A DNA stretch of 64,000 nucleotides from Algihabitans albus (GTDB lineage Bacteria; Pseudomonadota; Alphaproteobacteria; Kiloniellales; DSM-21159), in the NCBI RefSeq assembly GCF_003572205.1, contig NZ_QXNY01000002.1:868001-932000 (forward strand). Direction: 5' to 3'. The translations under genes were made by a program, and so were the position numbers. Numbering within the stretch: the first letter of the stretch is position 1; each line of letters opens with the position of its first letter. Under the pieces are notes generated by a model. The model was not told where the DNA came from, did not search any database, and saw only the letters and a list, made by a program, of their open reading frames with translations. Of the stretch, positions 44,972 to 56,146 are shown in pieces.

Positions 44972-46126
44972 ATGCTGAAAGTCATCGATGCGCCGCGTGC
45001 GCGCCCCTTGTCGGCGCGTATCGCCACTGTCGACACAGCCATCGTCGACCTGCCGTTTCGTCGGCTGCAGCGCTTCGCCCGGCTGGACGCACGCTCCCAG
45101 AACTCGCTTCTCGTTAGGATCCGGACGCGGGACGGACTGGAGGGGATCGGGGAGGCGATCGTGCCCTGTGGCCCCTGGTGGTCGGGCGACAGCGTCGAGG
45201 CCATGAAGCTGACGATCGACACCTATCTCGCTCCCAGCCTGATAGGAGAGGACCCCCACGACGTGGCCGCGATCTTCGTTCGCCTCGGGCGAAGCGTGCG
45301 GAACAACGCCTTCGCAAAGGCGGGGCTGGAGATCGCTCTTCTCGATCTCATCGGAAAGCTGCACGACCTGCCGGTGCACGTCCTTCTGGGCGGCCGTAGC
45401 CGAAGCGCCTGCCCCGTCGCCTGGCCCTTGGCGAGCGGCAGCACGGAGAAGGACATCGAGGAGATCGACGAGATGCTCGGCTCTGGCCGTGCCGCAGCCT
45501 TCAAGGTCAAGATGGGTGCGACCGGCATGGCCGCCGATCTCACCCGGATCGGCAGACTTGCCGAGACCCTGAAAGGCCGTGCGGGGCTTCGGGTCGATCC
45601 GAACGAGAGCTGGACGGAAGCCGATGCGCTCCGTGCCCTACCCGCTCTGGCGGAGATGGGCGTGGAGATGGTCGAACAGCCGGTGGAGCGCGCACTGCTG
45701 GACGGGATGGCACGGATCACCGCACGCTCGAATGTGACGATCATGATCGACGAGGGCGCACAGTCCGAAGCGGACATGATCGAGGTCGTCAAACGCAACG
45801 CGGCCCACATGGTCTCGATCAAGCCGATGAAGGCGGGCGGCCTTTGGCCCGCGAAGCGCATGGCCGACATCGCCGCTGCCGCCGGCATCCCGGTTTACAT
45901 GGGGACCTTCCTCGAGAGTTCGATCGGCACGGCTGCCGGGATGCAACTGGCCGCGACCTTCGACAGGCTGCCCCTCGGCGGAGAGATCATCGGCCCCTTG
46001 CTCTTGGCCGAGGACATCGTCACCGAGCCGCTGATCTACGCTGATGGCGCGCTGCAATTGCCCGAGGGGCCGGGCCTCGGGGTGACGTTGGACGAGGATA
46101 AGCTCCGAGCCTTCACGCGGCACTGA
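44972..46126 (+). CDS. catB: muconate/chloromuconate cycloisomerase
   Basis: A 384-residue enolase-superfamily enzyme that lactonises cis,cis-muconate (or its chloro-derivative). Barrel-domain motifs: KVKMGATG (catalytic Lys pair, about residue 170), RVDPNESW (metal Asp), VEQPVE (metal Glu), MIDEGAQSE (metal Asp) and SIKPMKAGGL (Lys). The C-terminal GVTLDEDKLRAFTR is shared with muconate cycloisomerases. The capping domain has ARLDARSQNSLLVRIRTRDG. In the neighbourhood it fills the TfdD/CatB step; halide preference cannot be judged. GGGAG is 5-6 bases before the ATG. Confidence 0.9.
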   Translation: MLKVIDAPRARPLSARIATVDTAIVDLPFRRLQRFARLDARSQNSLLVRIRTRDGLEGIGEAIVPCGPWWSGDSVEAMKLTIDTYLAPSLIGEDPHDVAAIFVRLGRSVRNNAFAKAGLEIALLDLIGKLHDLPVHVLLGGRSRSACPVAWPLASGSTEKDIEEIDEMLGSGRAAAFKVKMGATGMAADLTRIGRLAETLKGRAGLRVDPNESWTEADALRALPALAEMGVEMVEQPVERALLDGMARITARSNVTIMIDEGAQSEADMIEVVKRNAAHMVSIKPMKAGGLWPAKRMADIAAAAGIPVYMGTFLESSIGTAAGMQLAATFDRLPLGGEIIGPLLLAEDIVTEPLIYADGALQLPEGPGLGVTLDEDKLRAFTRH

Positions 46127-46146
46127 CACCCGCACTTCCGGTAGGA

Positions 46147-47067
46147 TCAGTCGCCGGAGACGACCGCCGCCTTGAGCGCATCGACCAGCAGGCCGGCTTC
46201 CGGCGAAAGCTCCGCCTTGTCCCGTGTCGTGATCCCGATGGAGCCCAGAGTCGCGGCCGTATCGACCGGCAGGAAGGCAAGGTCGCCCCGCTGCACGCGC
46301 GGCAGGGCGACGCCGCGCGAAATGATCCAGACGGCGTCGCTGGCGACCAGATGACTGGCGCAGAAAGCGACCGACGTGCTCTCGATGCGATCCTCGGGCC
46401 AGGCAAGACCATGGGACAGCAGGAAGGCCTCGACCGGCCGGCGGATCACCGCGGTCTCGGGTGGAACGATCACGGGATAGGCGAGAACATCCGGCAGCCT
46501 GGCGTCCTCCGTTTTGGCGAGCGGGTGCTCGGCGCGAACGACGAACCCCAGGCGGTCGGAATAGAGATGCGTGAAGGTGAGCCCGCGCATTCTTTCGGGC
46601 TCCGGCATCCGGCCGACGATCAGATCGAGATGACCTGCGCGGAGGTCGCCGAGCAACCAGCGGCTTGCTCCGGTCTCGACCCGCAGCAGGACGTGCGGCG
46701 CGACGGTCCGCAGCCGCGCGGCGGCGGCGGGGACCAGAGTACCGGCGGCCGTCGGCAATGCCCCCAGACTGACAAGAGGCCGGCTTACCCCCTCCTGCCC
46801 CGTCAGCGCGTCGACGCCCTTGCGCAGGGTCAAGCTCGCCGCCTCGGCATAGCGCAAGAATACCCGGCCCGCGTCGGTCAGGGCCAAGCTGCGGTGTGTG
46901 CGGTCGAACAGCGCGACATCGAGCAGCGTCTCGAGATCCTTCAGCCTCCGGCTCGCGGCCGGCTGCGTGATCGAGAGTCGCCGCGCGGCCTCCTGAACCG
47001 AGCCGCAGCGCGCAACCTCGGTGAAACACTGGATGTGGCGCAGGCTGACGGCGGGAAGCTGTTTCAT
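46147..47067 (-). CDS. LysR-type regulator (PcaQ/CatM-related)
   Basis: A 306-residue LysR regulator: HTH within VSLRHIQCFTEVARCGSVQE and ARRLSITQPAASRRLKDLE, effector domain with GALPTAAGTLVPAAAARLR and SDAVWIISRGVALPRVQRGD. The last motif and the LGALPTAAGTLVP segment are very like PcaQ, so it belongs to that subgroup. It is divergent from catI with 106 bp between starts and converges with the cycloisomerase gene (20 bp). It likely controls the 3-oxoadipate CoA-transferase genes in response to a pathway intermediate. Confidence 0.87.
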   Translation of the reverse strand: MKQLPAVSLRHIQCFTEVARCGSVQEAARRLSITQPAASRRLKDLETLLDVALFDRTHRSLALTDAGRVFLRYAEAASLTLRKGVDALTGQEGVSRPLVSLGALPTAAGTLVPAAAARLRTVAPHVLLRVETGASRWLLGDLRAGHLDLIVGRMPEPERMRGLTFTHLYSDRLGFVVRAEHPLAKTEDARLPDVLAYPVIVPPETAVIRRPVEAFLLSHGLAWPEDRIESTSVAFCASHLVASDAVWIISRGVALPRVQRGDLAFLPVDTAATLGSIGITTRDKAELSPEAGLLVDALKAAVVSGD

Positions 47068-47072
47068 GAGAT

Positions 47073-47093
47073 TTCCGCATACAAAACTCGGAA
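47073..47093. promoter_or_regulatory. candidate LysR operator between regulator and catI
   Basis: TTCCG-N11-CGGAA is a perfect 5-bp dyad with the 11-base spacing characteristic of LysR sites. It lies 5 bp upstream of the regulator's start codon in the divergent region. An AT-rich stretch (47098-47130) towards catI probably holds that gene's promoter. Confidence 0.5.
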
Positions 47094-47173
47094 CAATTCA
47101 TTTTCTATCGATTGTTTTCTCATCTATCCATAGGGATCGTCTCTTTCGCCAACCGGGACCGGACGCGACTCGC

Positions 47174-48028
47174 ATGGCCAAAATCACCGATCTCGCCAGC
47201 GCCGTCGGCGAGAACCTCAAATCGGGCGACACCGTGGCCTTCGAGGGCTTTACGCACCTGATTCCCCATGCAGCCGCCCATGAGGCAGTCCGGCAGGGCA
47301 CCGGCGATCTGACGCTGGTTCGCATGACGCCCGACGTGATCTACGACCAGATGATCGGGATGGGCTTGGCACGCAAGCTGGTCTTCTCCTACGCCGGCAA
47401 CCCCGGAGTCGGACTGCTGCGCCGCCTGCGCGATGCGCTCGAGACCGGCTGGCCGAACCGCCCGGAGATCGTCGAACATTCTCACGCGGCCATGGCCAAC
47501 GCCTACGAGGCCGGCGCGGCCAACCTGCCCTTCGCGGTCCTGCGCGGCTATCTGGGCGCCGGACTGGCGGAGGTGAACCCCGACATCCGCTCGGTCGTCT
47601 GCCCCTATTCCGGCGAAAGGCTGGCCACCGTCCCGGCCATCCGCCCGGACATCACCTTCATCCACGCTCAGAAGGCCGACCGTCGGGGCAACGTGCTGAT
47701 CGAGGGAATCATCGGGATCCAGAAGGAGGCCGTGCTGGCCGCGAAGCGCGCCGTCGTCACGGTCGAGGAGATCGTTGATGATTTGAACAGCCATCCCAAC
47801 GCTTGCATCCTGCCGCACTGGACGATCGCGGCCATCGCCGAGGTTCCGGGCGGCGCCCATCCCTCCTACGCGCACGGCTACTACGGGCGCGACAATGCCA
47901 GTTATCTGGAATGGGACCGGATCGCGGCCGACCGGGCCACCTTCCAGGACTGGATGCAGACGCATGTTCTGAACGCGACGCCGGCCGTTTTCGAAGCCCG
48001 GGTCGCAGCTTTGCGGAGTGCGGCATGA
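47174..48028 (+). CDS. catI: 3-oxoadipate CoA-transferase, subunit A (CatI type)
   Basis: A 284-residue class I CoA-transferase alpha subunit of the glutaconate-CoA-transferase-like type. Motifs: GDTVAFEGFTHLIPHAAAHE, LTLVRMTPDVIYDQMIGMG, KLVFSYAGNPGVGLLRRLRD, ADRRGNVLIEGIIGIQKEAV and VEEIVDDLN. It activates 3-oxoadipate with succinyl-CoA. Size and sequence type correspond to CatI of Pseudomonas rather than to the shorter PcaI. The upstream extension of the frame runs into the regulator gene; ATG 47174 starts the conserved protein. Its stop overlaps the catJ start (ATGA). Confidence 0.88.
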   Translation: MAKITDLASAVGENLKSGDTVAFEGFTHLIPHAAAHEAVRQGTGDLTLVRMTPDVIYDQMIGMGLARKLVFSYAGNPGVGLLRRLRDALETGWPNRPEIVEHSHAAMANAYEAGAANLPFAVLRGYLGAGLAEVNPDIRSVVCPYSGERLATVPAIRPDITFIHAQKADRRGNVLIEGIIGIQKEAVLAAKRAVVTVEEIVDDLNSHPNACILPHWTIAAIAEVPGGAHPSYAHGYYGRDNASYLEWDRIAADRATFQDWMQTHVLNATPAVFEARVAALRSAA

Positions 48029-48837
48029 CCTTCACGGCCACGACCTGCGCTCCAGGGGCTTTCACCGCCGACGAGATGATGACCATCGCCGCCGCGCGGC
48101 CCTTGAAGAGCGACGACGTCTGCTTCGTCGGCATCGGCGCGCCCTCCGCGGCCTGCAACGTCGCCCGCCTGACCCATGCCCCCGGCATCACCCTGATCTA
48201 CGAGTCCGGCACGATCGGGACGAAACCCGATATCCTGCCGCTATCCATCGGCGACGGCGAACTCTGCGATACCGCCCTGACCACCGTGAGCGTGCCGGAG
48301 ATGTTTCGCTACTGGCTGCAGGGCGGCTGGATCACGGTCGGCTTTCTCGGCGCCGCGCAACTCGACCCCTTCGGCAACATCAACACCACGGTTGTCGGCG
48401 ACTACGCCAATCCGAAAGTCCGACTGCCCGGCGGGGGCGGGGCACCGGAAATCGCCTCGGCCAGCCGCGAGATCTACATCACCATGAAGCAATCGAAACG
48501 CGGCTTCGTGAAGACGATCGACTTCTTCACCAGCTTCGGCCACGGCGAAGGCGGCGATCATCGCCAGCGCCTGGGGATGACGACGCGCGGCCCCAGCCTT
48601 CTGATCACCGATCTGGCGATCTGGAAGCCGGATCCCGAAACCAAACGCTTCACCGTTACGTCGCTGCATCCCGGCGTGACCCGCGATCAGATGAGCGACA
48701 GCGTCGGTTGGGATATTCCCTATGCTCCGGACCTCGAGGAAACCCCGGCGCCGACGCGCGAAGAGCTTGAGGTCCTGCGCGATTTGAAGGCACGGACCAA
48801 GGCCGCCCAGGAGAGCAGCAAGGACGCCGCCGCGTGA
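48025..48837 (+). CDS. catJ: 3-oxoadipate CoA-transferase, subunit B (CatJ type)
   Basis: A 270-residue beta subunit of the CatI/CatJ transferase. It has FTADEMMTIAAARPLKSDDV, CFVGIGAPSAACNVARLTH, a catalytic Glu probably in LIYESGTIGTKPD, GFLGAAQLDPFGNINTTVVG and VKTIDFFTSFGHGEGG. Translationally coupled to catI. Both the protocatechuate (pcaCD) and chlorocatechol-type branches in this window end in its substrate 3-oxoadipate, so it probably serves both. Confidence 0.88.
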   Translation: MTFTATTCAPGAFTADEMMTIAAARPLKSDDVCFVGIGAPSAACNVARLTHAPGITLIYESGTIGTKPDILPLSIGDGELCDTALTTVSVPEMFRYWLQGGWITVGFLGAAQLDPFGNINTTVVGDYANPKVRLPGGGGAPEIASASREIYITMKQSKRGFVKTIDFFTSFGHGEGGDHRQRLGMTTRGPSLLITDLAIWKPDPETKRFTVTSLHPGVTRDQMSDSVGWDIPYAPDLEETPAPTREELEVLRDLKARTKAAQESSKDAAA

Positions 48838-49199
48838 CACGCCTCTCGCCGTCTTGCCCAAAGAGCGATCCTTCCCTTTAAGCGTCTGATATTTCTAATT
48901 TTTATGAGATAATTTGCATCCAGTGACCGGCCGGCAGTCCGGTCCGGTCGATTCAGACCGCGCCGGAGCGACGGTCCGGCGTTCGTGCAGCTATACGGCA
49001 GTTCGTGCAATTCACGCGGCGATCGAGCGGCATCGCTCGGCTCCCGCCCCGGCATCCCGTATGAGTTGTGGTGCTGAGCCCAAGCAGCGCTCGCACTCGG
49101 ACAAAGAACCAAGAAGAGCCGCCGCAGCGGACCGAGAAACGGACGGAGGAACGGATCGCGGCCGAACCCGCATCCGGCAGCAGCTCAAAAGGAGACACC
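48838..49199. promoter_or_regulatory. cox upstream region with 20-bp-period direct repeat
   Basis: The gap between catJ and coxM carries GTTCGTGCA twice, at 48981-48989 and 49001-49009, exactly 20 bp apart, with a related TTCACG at 49011. Two LytTR domains bind such same-face direct repeats, so this is a candidate CoxC site. The AT-rich stretch 48886-48917 and the 190 bp between the repeat and coxM may hold the promoter and leader. AAAAGGAGACACC just before coxM is a strong ribosome binding site. No terminator for catIJ was seen. Confidence 0.45.
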
Positions 49200-50063
49200 A
49201 TGATTCCCGGATCCTTCGAGTATCACCGCCCCGCTTCGGTCGGTGAAACGGTCGATCTGCTCGCCCGGCTGGGCGAGGAGAGCCGCGTGATCGCCGGCGG
49301 CCACAGTCTGATTCCCATGATGAAGCTGCGCCTCGCAGTCCCCGAGCACCTGATCGACCTGCAGTCGGTCGAGGGGCTCAAGGACATCGCCGTCGAGGGC
49401 GACGACATCACCATCGGCGCGATGGTCACCCAGCACAGGCTCATCGAGTCTGAAGCCCTGGCGGCGGCCTGTCCGATCCTGCGCGAGACCTCCACCCAGA
49501 TCGCCGATCCGCAGATCCGCTACTGCGGCACCTTGGGCGGCAACGTCGCCAACGGAGATCCCGGCAACGACATGCCGGCGCTGATGCAGGCGCTCGATGC
49601 CAGCTACCTGCTGGCCGGACCGGAGGGGACGCGAGAGGTGAAGGCGCGCGACTTCTACGAGGCGGCCTACTTCACTGCGCTGAACGAGGGCGAGATCCTG
49701 ACCGCCGTGCGCTTCACGGCGCCGTCGGCCGGCCACGGTTGGGCCTACGAGAAACAGAAGCGCAAGATCGGCGACTATGCGACCGCGGCGGCGGCGGTGC
49801 TCCTGACCCTGTCCGGCGGAACCTGCAGCTCCGCGTCCGTGGCGCTGACGAACGTGGCGGACACCCCGCTCCTCGCAGAGGAGGCCGGCGCGATCCTGAC
49901 CGGGTCGCGCCTGGATGCCGACACCGTGGACCGCGCGGCCAAGGCGGCGGCGGCGATCACGGACCCGGCCGAGGACGGCCGCGGCCCGGTCGAGTTCCGC
50001 CGCCACCTGACCGCCGTGATGGTGCGCCGCGCCGTCGCGACGGCCCAAACGCGGGCGGCCTGA
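49200..50063 (+). CDS. coxM: aerobic CO dehydrogenase, FAD (medium) subunit
   Basis: A 287-residue xanthine-dehydrogenase-family FAD subunit: FEYHRPASVGETVDLLARLG, the FAD pyrophosphate loop VIAGGHSLIPMMKLRLA, ETSTQIADPQIRYCGTLGGN and NVANGDPGNDMPALMQALD. It passes electrons from the Fe-S subunit to the quinone pool. AAAAGGAGACACC precedes the ATG. It opens the coxMSLDEFG operon, the usual order in carboxydotrophs. Confidence 0.93.
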   Translation: MIPGSFEYHRPASVGETVDLLARLGEESRVIAGGHSLIPMMKLRLAVPEHLIDLQSVEGLKDIAVEGDDITIGAMVTQHRLIESEALAAACPILRETSTQIADPQIRYCGTLGGNVANGDPGNDMPALMQALDASYLLAGPEGTREVKARDFYEAAYFTALNEGEILTAVRFTAPSAGHGWAYEKQKRKIGDYATAAAAVLLTLSGGTCSSASVALTNVADTPLLAEEAGAILTGSRLDADTVDRAAKAAAAITDPAEDGRGPVEFRRHLTAVMVRRAVATAQTRAA

Positions 50064-50120
50064 AACCGCACTGCTTAGACCCGCGCCGCCCAGACCGGCG
50101 ACGAAAGACGCGAGGACACC

Positions 50121-50611
50121 ATGGCGAAGATGCACGTGAAGATGACCGTGAACGGCCGCGAGGTGGAAGCGCTGGCCGAACCCCGGACGCTCCTGATCCA
50201 CTTCCTGCGCGAGGAGCTGGCGCTGACCGGCGCGCATATCGGCTGCGACACCGGTCACTGCGGCGCCTGCACGGTCGATCTCGACGGCAAATCGGTGAAG
50301 TCCTGCACGATGTTCGTCGCTCAGGCGACCGATACCTCGATCACCACGATCGAGGGCATTGCCGAAGCGGACGGCACCCTGCACGCCTTGCAGGAGGCCT
50401 TCCGCGAGCATCACGGCCTGCAGTGCGGCTACTGCACGCCGGGCATGATCACCCGCGCCTACCGGCTGCTGCAGGAAAACCCGAACCCGAGCGAAACCGA
50501 GGTCCGCTACGGCATCTCCGGCAACCTCTGCCGCTGCACGGGCTATCAGAACATCGTCAAGGCGGTGCGTGCCGCCGCCGAGCAACTCGCAGCGCCGAAG
50601 GAGGCCGCCGA

Positions 50612-50615
<4 letters not shown>
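50121..50615 (+). CDS. coxS: aerobic CO dehydrogenase, [2Fe-2S] (small) subunit
   Basis: A 164-residue iron-sulfur subunit with both 2Fe-2S cluster sets: [16 protein letters not shown] with the preceding LALTGAHIG (plant-type ferredoxin fold), and [11 protein letters not shown] plus [12 protein letters not shown] (C-terminal helical domain). It relays electrons between the Mo-Cu site in CoxL and FAD in CoxM. Its stop overlaps the coxL start by 4 bp. Confidence 0.95.
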
Positions 50616-53029
<2,414 letters not shown>

Positions 53030-53105
53030 GCCCTCTCCGCCCCGGGCCGACGGCAAGACGCGCCGCTTCGCCGCCCGGCGGCGGAGCGCGACGTGGCAGA
53101 CAGGC

Positions 53106-53996
53106 ATGAGCAAAGCGAATCACAGCACCATCGAGGAGCTGCAGGCCCGCCTGACCGGGGTCGGCTACATTGCCGACGAGGCTCTGGTCATGGCGCTGCA
53201 TCTGGCGCTGCGTCTCGGACGGCCGTTGCTGCTCGAGGGCGAGGCCGGCGTCGGCAAGACGGAGGTCGCCAAGGCGCTGGCGCGCATGCTCGACGCGCGG
53301 ATGATCCGCCTGCAGTGCTACGAGGGCCTAGACGCCAACGCGGCAATCTACGAGTGGAACTATCAACGCCAGCTTCTGGCCATCAAGGCGCACGAGCTGG
53401 ATGAGAGCGCGGATCAGACGGAAGAGCGCATCTTCTCCGAGCGCTACCTGCTGCGGCGCCCGCTGCTCGAGGCGATTTCCCAGGAGACGCCTCCCGTTCT
53501 GCTGATCGACGAGATCGACCGGGCGGACGAGGAGTTCGAGGCCTATCTGCTGGAGATCCTGTCCGATTTTCAGGTCTCCGTTCCGGAACTGGGGACGATT
53601 CGCGCAACCTCGATCCCTCAAGTCATCCTGACCGCCAACGGCACGCGCGATTTGTCGGATGCCCTGCGCCGCCGCTGTCTCTATGCCTTCGTGGAGTTCC
53701 CGGAGCCGAAACGCGAACTGCAGATCCTGAAGGCGCGGATCCCCACCGTCGGCGACGATCTGGCGGCGCAGGTGGTACGCTTCATCGCCGGCTTGCGACG
53801 CGAGGATCTGGAGAAGAAGCCCGGGATCGCCGAAACGCTCGACTGGGTGGCGGCGCTGGTCGATCTCAACGTCTCGGCGTTGACCGACGATCCCGACGCG
53901 CTTCGGTCCAGTCTCGTCTGCCTGCTCAAGACCGAGGCGGACGCCAAGGCGGTGACACCCGAAGTCCTGGCCCGACTGGCCGACCGGGCGGCGTGA
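53106..53996 (+). CDS. coxD: MoxR-type AAA+ ATPase for CODH maturation
   Basis: A 296-residue AAA+ ATPase: Walker A LLLEGEAGVGKTEVAKALAR (about residue 40), Walker B PVLLIDEIDRADEEFEAYLL, sensor 1 VILTANGTRD, Arg finger region DALRRRCLYAF. In Oligotropha CoxD is needed to insert sulfur and copper into the CoxL active site, acting with the VWA protein CoxE. It starts 76 bp after coxL and ends 4 bp before coxE. Confidence 0.93.
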   Translation: MSKANHSTIEELQARLTGVGYIADEALVMALHLALRLGRPLLLEGEAGVGKTEVAKALARMLDARMIRLQCYEGLDANAAIYEWNYQRQLLAIKAHELDESADQTEERIFSERYLLRRPLLEAISQETPPVLLIDEIDRADEEFEAYLLEILSDFQVSVPELGTIRATSIPQVILTANGTRDLSDALRRRCLYAFVEFPEPKRELQILKARIPTVGDDLAAQVVRFIAGLRREDLEKKPGIAETLDWVAALVDLNVSALTDDPDALRSSLVCLLKTEADAKAVTPEVLARLADRAA

Positions 53997-54000
53997 CGGC

Positions 54001-55200
54001 ATGGCAAAAGAGACGTCCCGCGAGACGACAGGCCGTCTGCAAGCCGGGTTTCTGGCCCAGCGCATGGTGGACTTCGTCGCGCATCTGCGCCTCAACGACT
54101 TCGCGGTCGGACCCGCCGAGACCGCTTCCGCCCTTGCCGTGCTCGGTCAGGTCGATGCTTGCGCGCCTCAGGATGTGCGGCTTGGTCTGAAGACCCTGCT
54201 GGCCGGGCGTCAGGAGGAGTGGGAGCGCTTCGACGACCTTTTCGAGGCTTACTGGCATCGCCGCGGACGCACCCGCCAGCGCCAGAACGCGGCAGGCCAC
54301 GGCGTGACGCGGAAAGGCCGACCGAAGGTCTGGCAGAACCATCTTCCCTCGAGCGAGGAGGGCGATGCGGGTCGCCCCGAGGCCCGGACCGGCGACGACG
54401 CGGGCGTGTCGGACAAGGACACCGCCCGCCTCGCCGCCTCGCGTCAGGAGGCCCTGGCCAAGACCGACCTGCGCCACATCGTCGATCCGGAAGAACTCGC
54501 CGAGGCCGAGCGGCTGGCCGGCCGGCTGGCACGGGCCCTGCGCGACCGCCTGTCTCGCCGCTATCGTCTGGCCAGCCGCGGCCCACGTCTGGATCTGCGC
54601 CGCACGACGCGGCGCAACCTGGCCCACGGCGGCGACCCAATCGAACTGGTCTGGCGCCGCCGACCGGAGCGGCCGATGCGCATCGTGGTGCTGCTCGACG
54701 TCTCCGGCTCCATGCAACAGTACAGCCGCTTCTTTCTCCAATTCGTGAAGGGACTGGTCTGTAGCTGGGTGGAGGCCGACGCCTACCTGTTTCACACCCG
54801 CTTGATCCGCGTCACCGACGCGATGCGGGACAAGGACCCGCTGCGGGCGATGACGCGGCTGGGGCTGATGACGCAGGGCTACGGCGGCGGGACTCGGATC
54901 GGCGGGTCCCTGCGCAGCTTCAACGACCGTTACGCAAAGTCGGCGCTCGGCAGCCGCTCCGTCGTGATCGTCCTGTCCGACGGCTACGATACCGGCGAAC
55001 CGGCGGAACTGGCGCGCGAGCTGCAGCGCCTGCGCCGCAAGGCACGGCGGGTGGTCTGGCTCAACCCATTGCTGGGCTGGCGCGACTATGCGCCGGTGGC
55101 GCGCGGCATGGCCGCCGCCCTGCCCCACCTCGACTGCTTCGCCTCGGCCCATACGCTGGAGGCTCTGGCGGCGGTCGAAGACCAGTTCGTCCGACTGTGA
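54001..55200 (+). CDS. coxE: VWA-domain protein, CODH maturation
   Basis: A 399-residue CoxE-family protein. The C-terminal von Willebrand A domain (about residues 220-395) has MIDAS elements VVLLDVSGSMQQYSRFF, YGGGTRIGGSLRSF and VIVLSDGYDTGEPAEL. The N-terminal half is helical (FLAQRMVDFVAHLRLNDFAV) with a charged linker. It pairs with CoxD, as VWA proteins do with MoxR ATPases, in building the Mo-Cu centre. Confidence 0.92.
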   Translation: MAKETSRETTGRLQAGFLAQRMVDFVAHLRLNDFAVGPAETASALAVLGQVDACAPQDVRLGLKTLLAGRQEEWERFDDLFEAYWHRRGRTRQRQNAAGHGVTRKGRPKVWQNHLPSSEEGDAGRPEARTGDDAGVSDKDTARLAASRQEALAKTDLRHIVDPEELAEAERLAGRLARALRDRLSRRYRLASRGPRLDLRRTTRRNLAHGGDPIELVWRRRPERPMRIVVLLDVSGSMQQYSRFFLQFVKGLVCSWVEADAYLFHTRLIRVTDAMRDKDPLRAMTRLGLMTQGYGGGTRIGGSLRSFNDRYAKSALGSRSVVIVLSDGYDTGEPAELARELQRLRRKARRVVWLNPLLGWRDYAPVARGMAAALPHLDCFASAHTLEALAAVEDQFVRL

Positions 55201-55225
55201 GGGTCGCACTCGCGAGGAGGGACGC

Positions 55226-56056
55226 ATGAGCAAGACGGCAAGCAACGTCCTGACGCTGGCCGCAGACCTGAGCGCCGCCGGCACCGACTACTGCGTCGTC
55301 ACCGTCGTCCGCACCGCCAACGCCACCTCGGCGAAGGCAGGCGCCAAGGCGCTCGTGACCGGAGACGGCAAACTGCACGGCTTTGTCGGTGGCGGTTGCG
55401 TGCAAGGGGCCGTCCGCCGAACGGCGCTCGAGGCGCTGACTCTCGGCAAGCCCCAGCTGATCCGCGTGCGGCCGAAGGAGGAAGTGGTCGAGCAACTCGA
55501 CACCGACGGGGTCGAACTGCATGCCTCGAGCTGCCCGTCCGGCGGCACGGTCGACCTTTTCGTCGAACCCATGCGCCAGGCTATGCAGGTTGTGATCTGC
55601 GGCGCCTCGCCGGTGGCCGCGACCCTGATCGGCCTGGCGCGGACGATGGGCTACCGGGTGACGGTCGCAGCTCTGACGGCGGACCATGAGTCGCTCCCGG
55701 GTGCCGCACGCTACCTGGAGGGGTTCGACCTGACCGAAGCGGGCCTGCGCGCCTGCGACGCCGTCGTCGTCGCAACCCAGGGCAAGCGCGACAGAGAGGC
55801 TCTGGCCGCCGCCCTGGCGACGCCGGCCTTCTATGTCGGCATGGTCGGGAGCCGGCGAAAGATCGACAAGCTGAAGGAACAGTTGTCAGGCAAAGGACTG
55901 GGGCCATCCCAGTTGACGCGCCTGCACGGCCCGGCCGGGCTCGACATCGCCGCCATCGAACCGGAGGAGATCGCCCTCTCGATCCTCGGCGAGATCGTGG
56001 CTGCGCGCCGCAACGCTACGCGCGGCAGCGAGCCCGATACGCAAAGTCTCACGTAG
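55226..56056 (+). CDS. coxF: XdhC/CoxF-family molybdenum cofactor maturation protein
   Basis: A 276-residue protein of the XdhC/CoxI family. N-terminal part: SAKAGAKALVTGDGKLHGFV and GGGCVQGAVRRTALEAL (cofactor-binding region). The Rossmann domain starts VVICGASPVAATLIGLARTM and includes YVGMVGSRRKIDKLKEQL and LDIAAIEPEEIALSILGEIV. Such proteins bind and sulfurate the molybdopterin cofactor. GAGGAGGGACGC precedes the ATG. The stop lies in a small tandem repeat (AGTCTCACGTAG, then AGTCTCACATAG), which places a second TAG 12 bases later. Confidence 0.9.
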   Translation: MSKTASNVLTLAADLSAAGTDYCVVTVVRTANATSAKAGAKALVTGDGKLHGFVGGGCVQGAVRRTALEALTLGKPQLIRVRPKEEVVEQLDTDGVELHASSCPSGGTVDLFVEPMRQAMQVVICGASPVAATLIGLARTMGYRVTVAALTADHESLPGAARYLEGFDLTEAGLRACDAVVVATQGKRDREALAAALATPAFYVGMVGSRRKIDKLKEQLSGKGLGPSQLTRLHGPAGLDIAAIEPEEIALSILGEIVAARRNATRGSEPDTQSLT

Positions 56057-56146
56057 AGTCTCACATAGAGTCTGCGGCAACCGGCCTGCGCCCGAAAGTC
56101 CAGGTCCTCACGACCGCGAACAGTCCCGCAGCACGGAGCAAATCCC

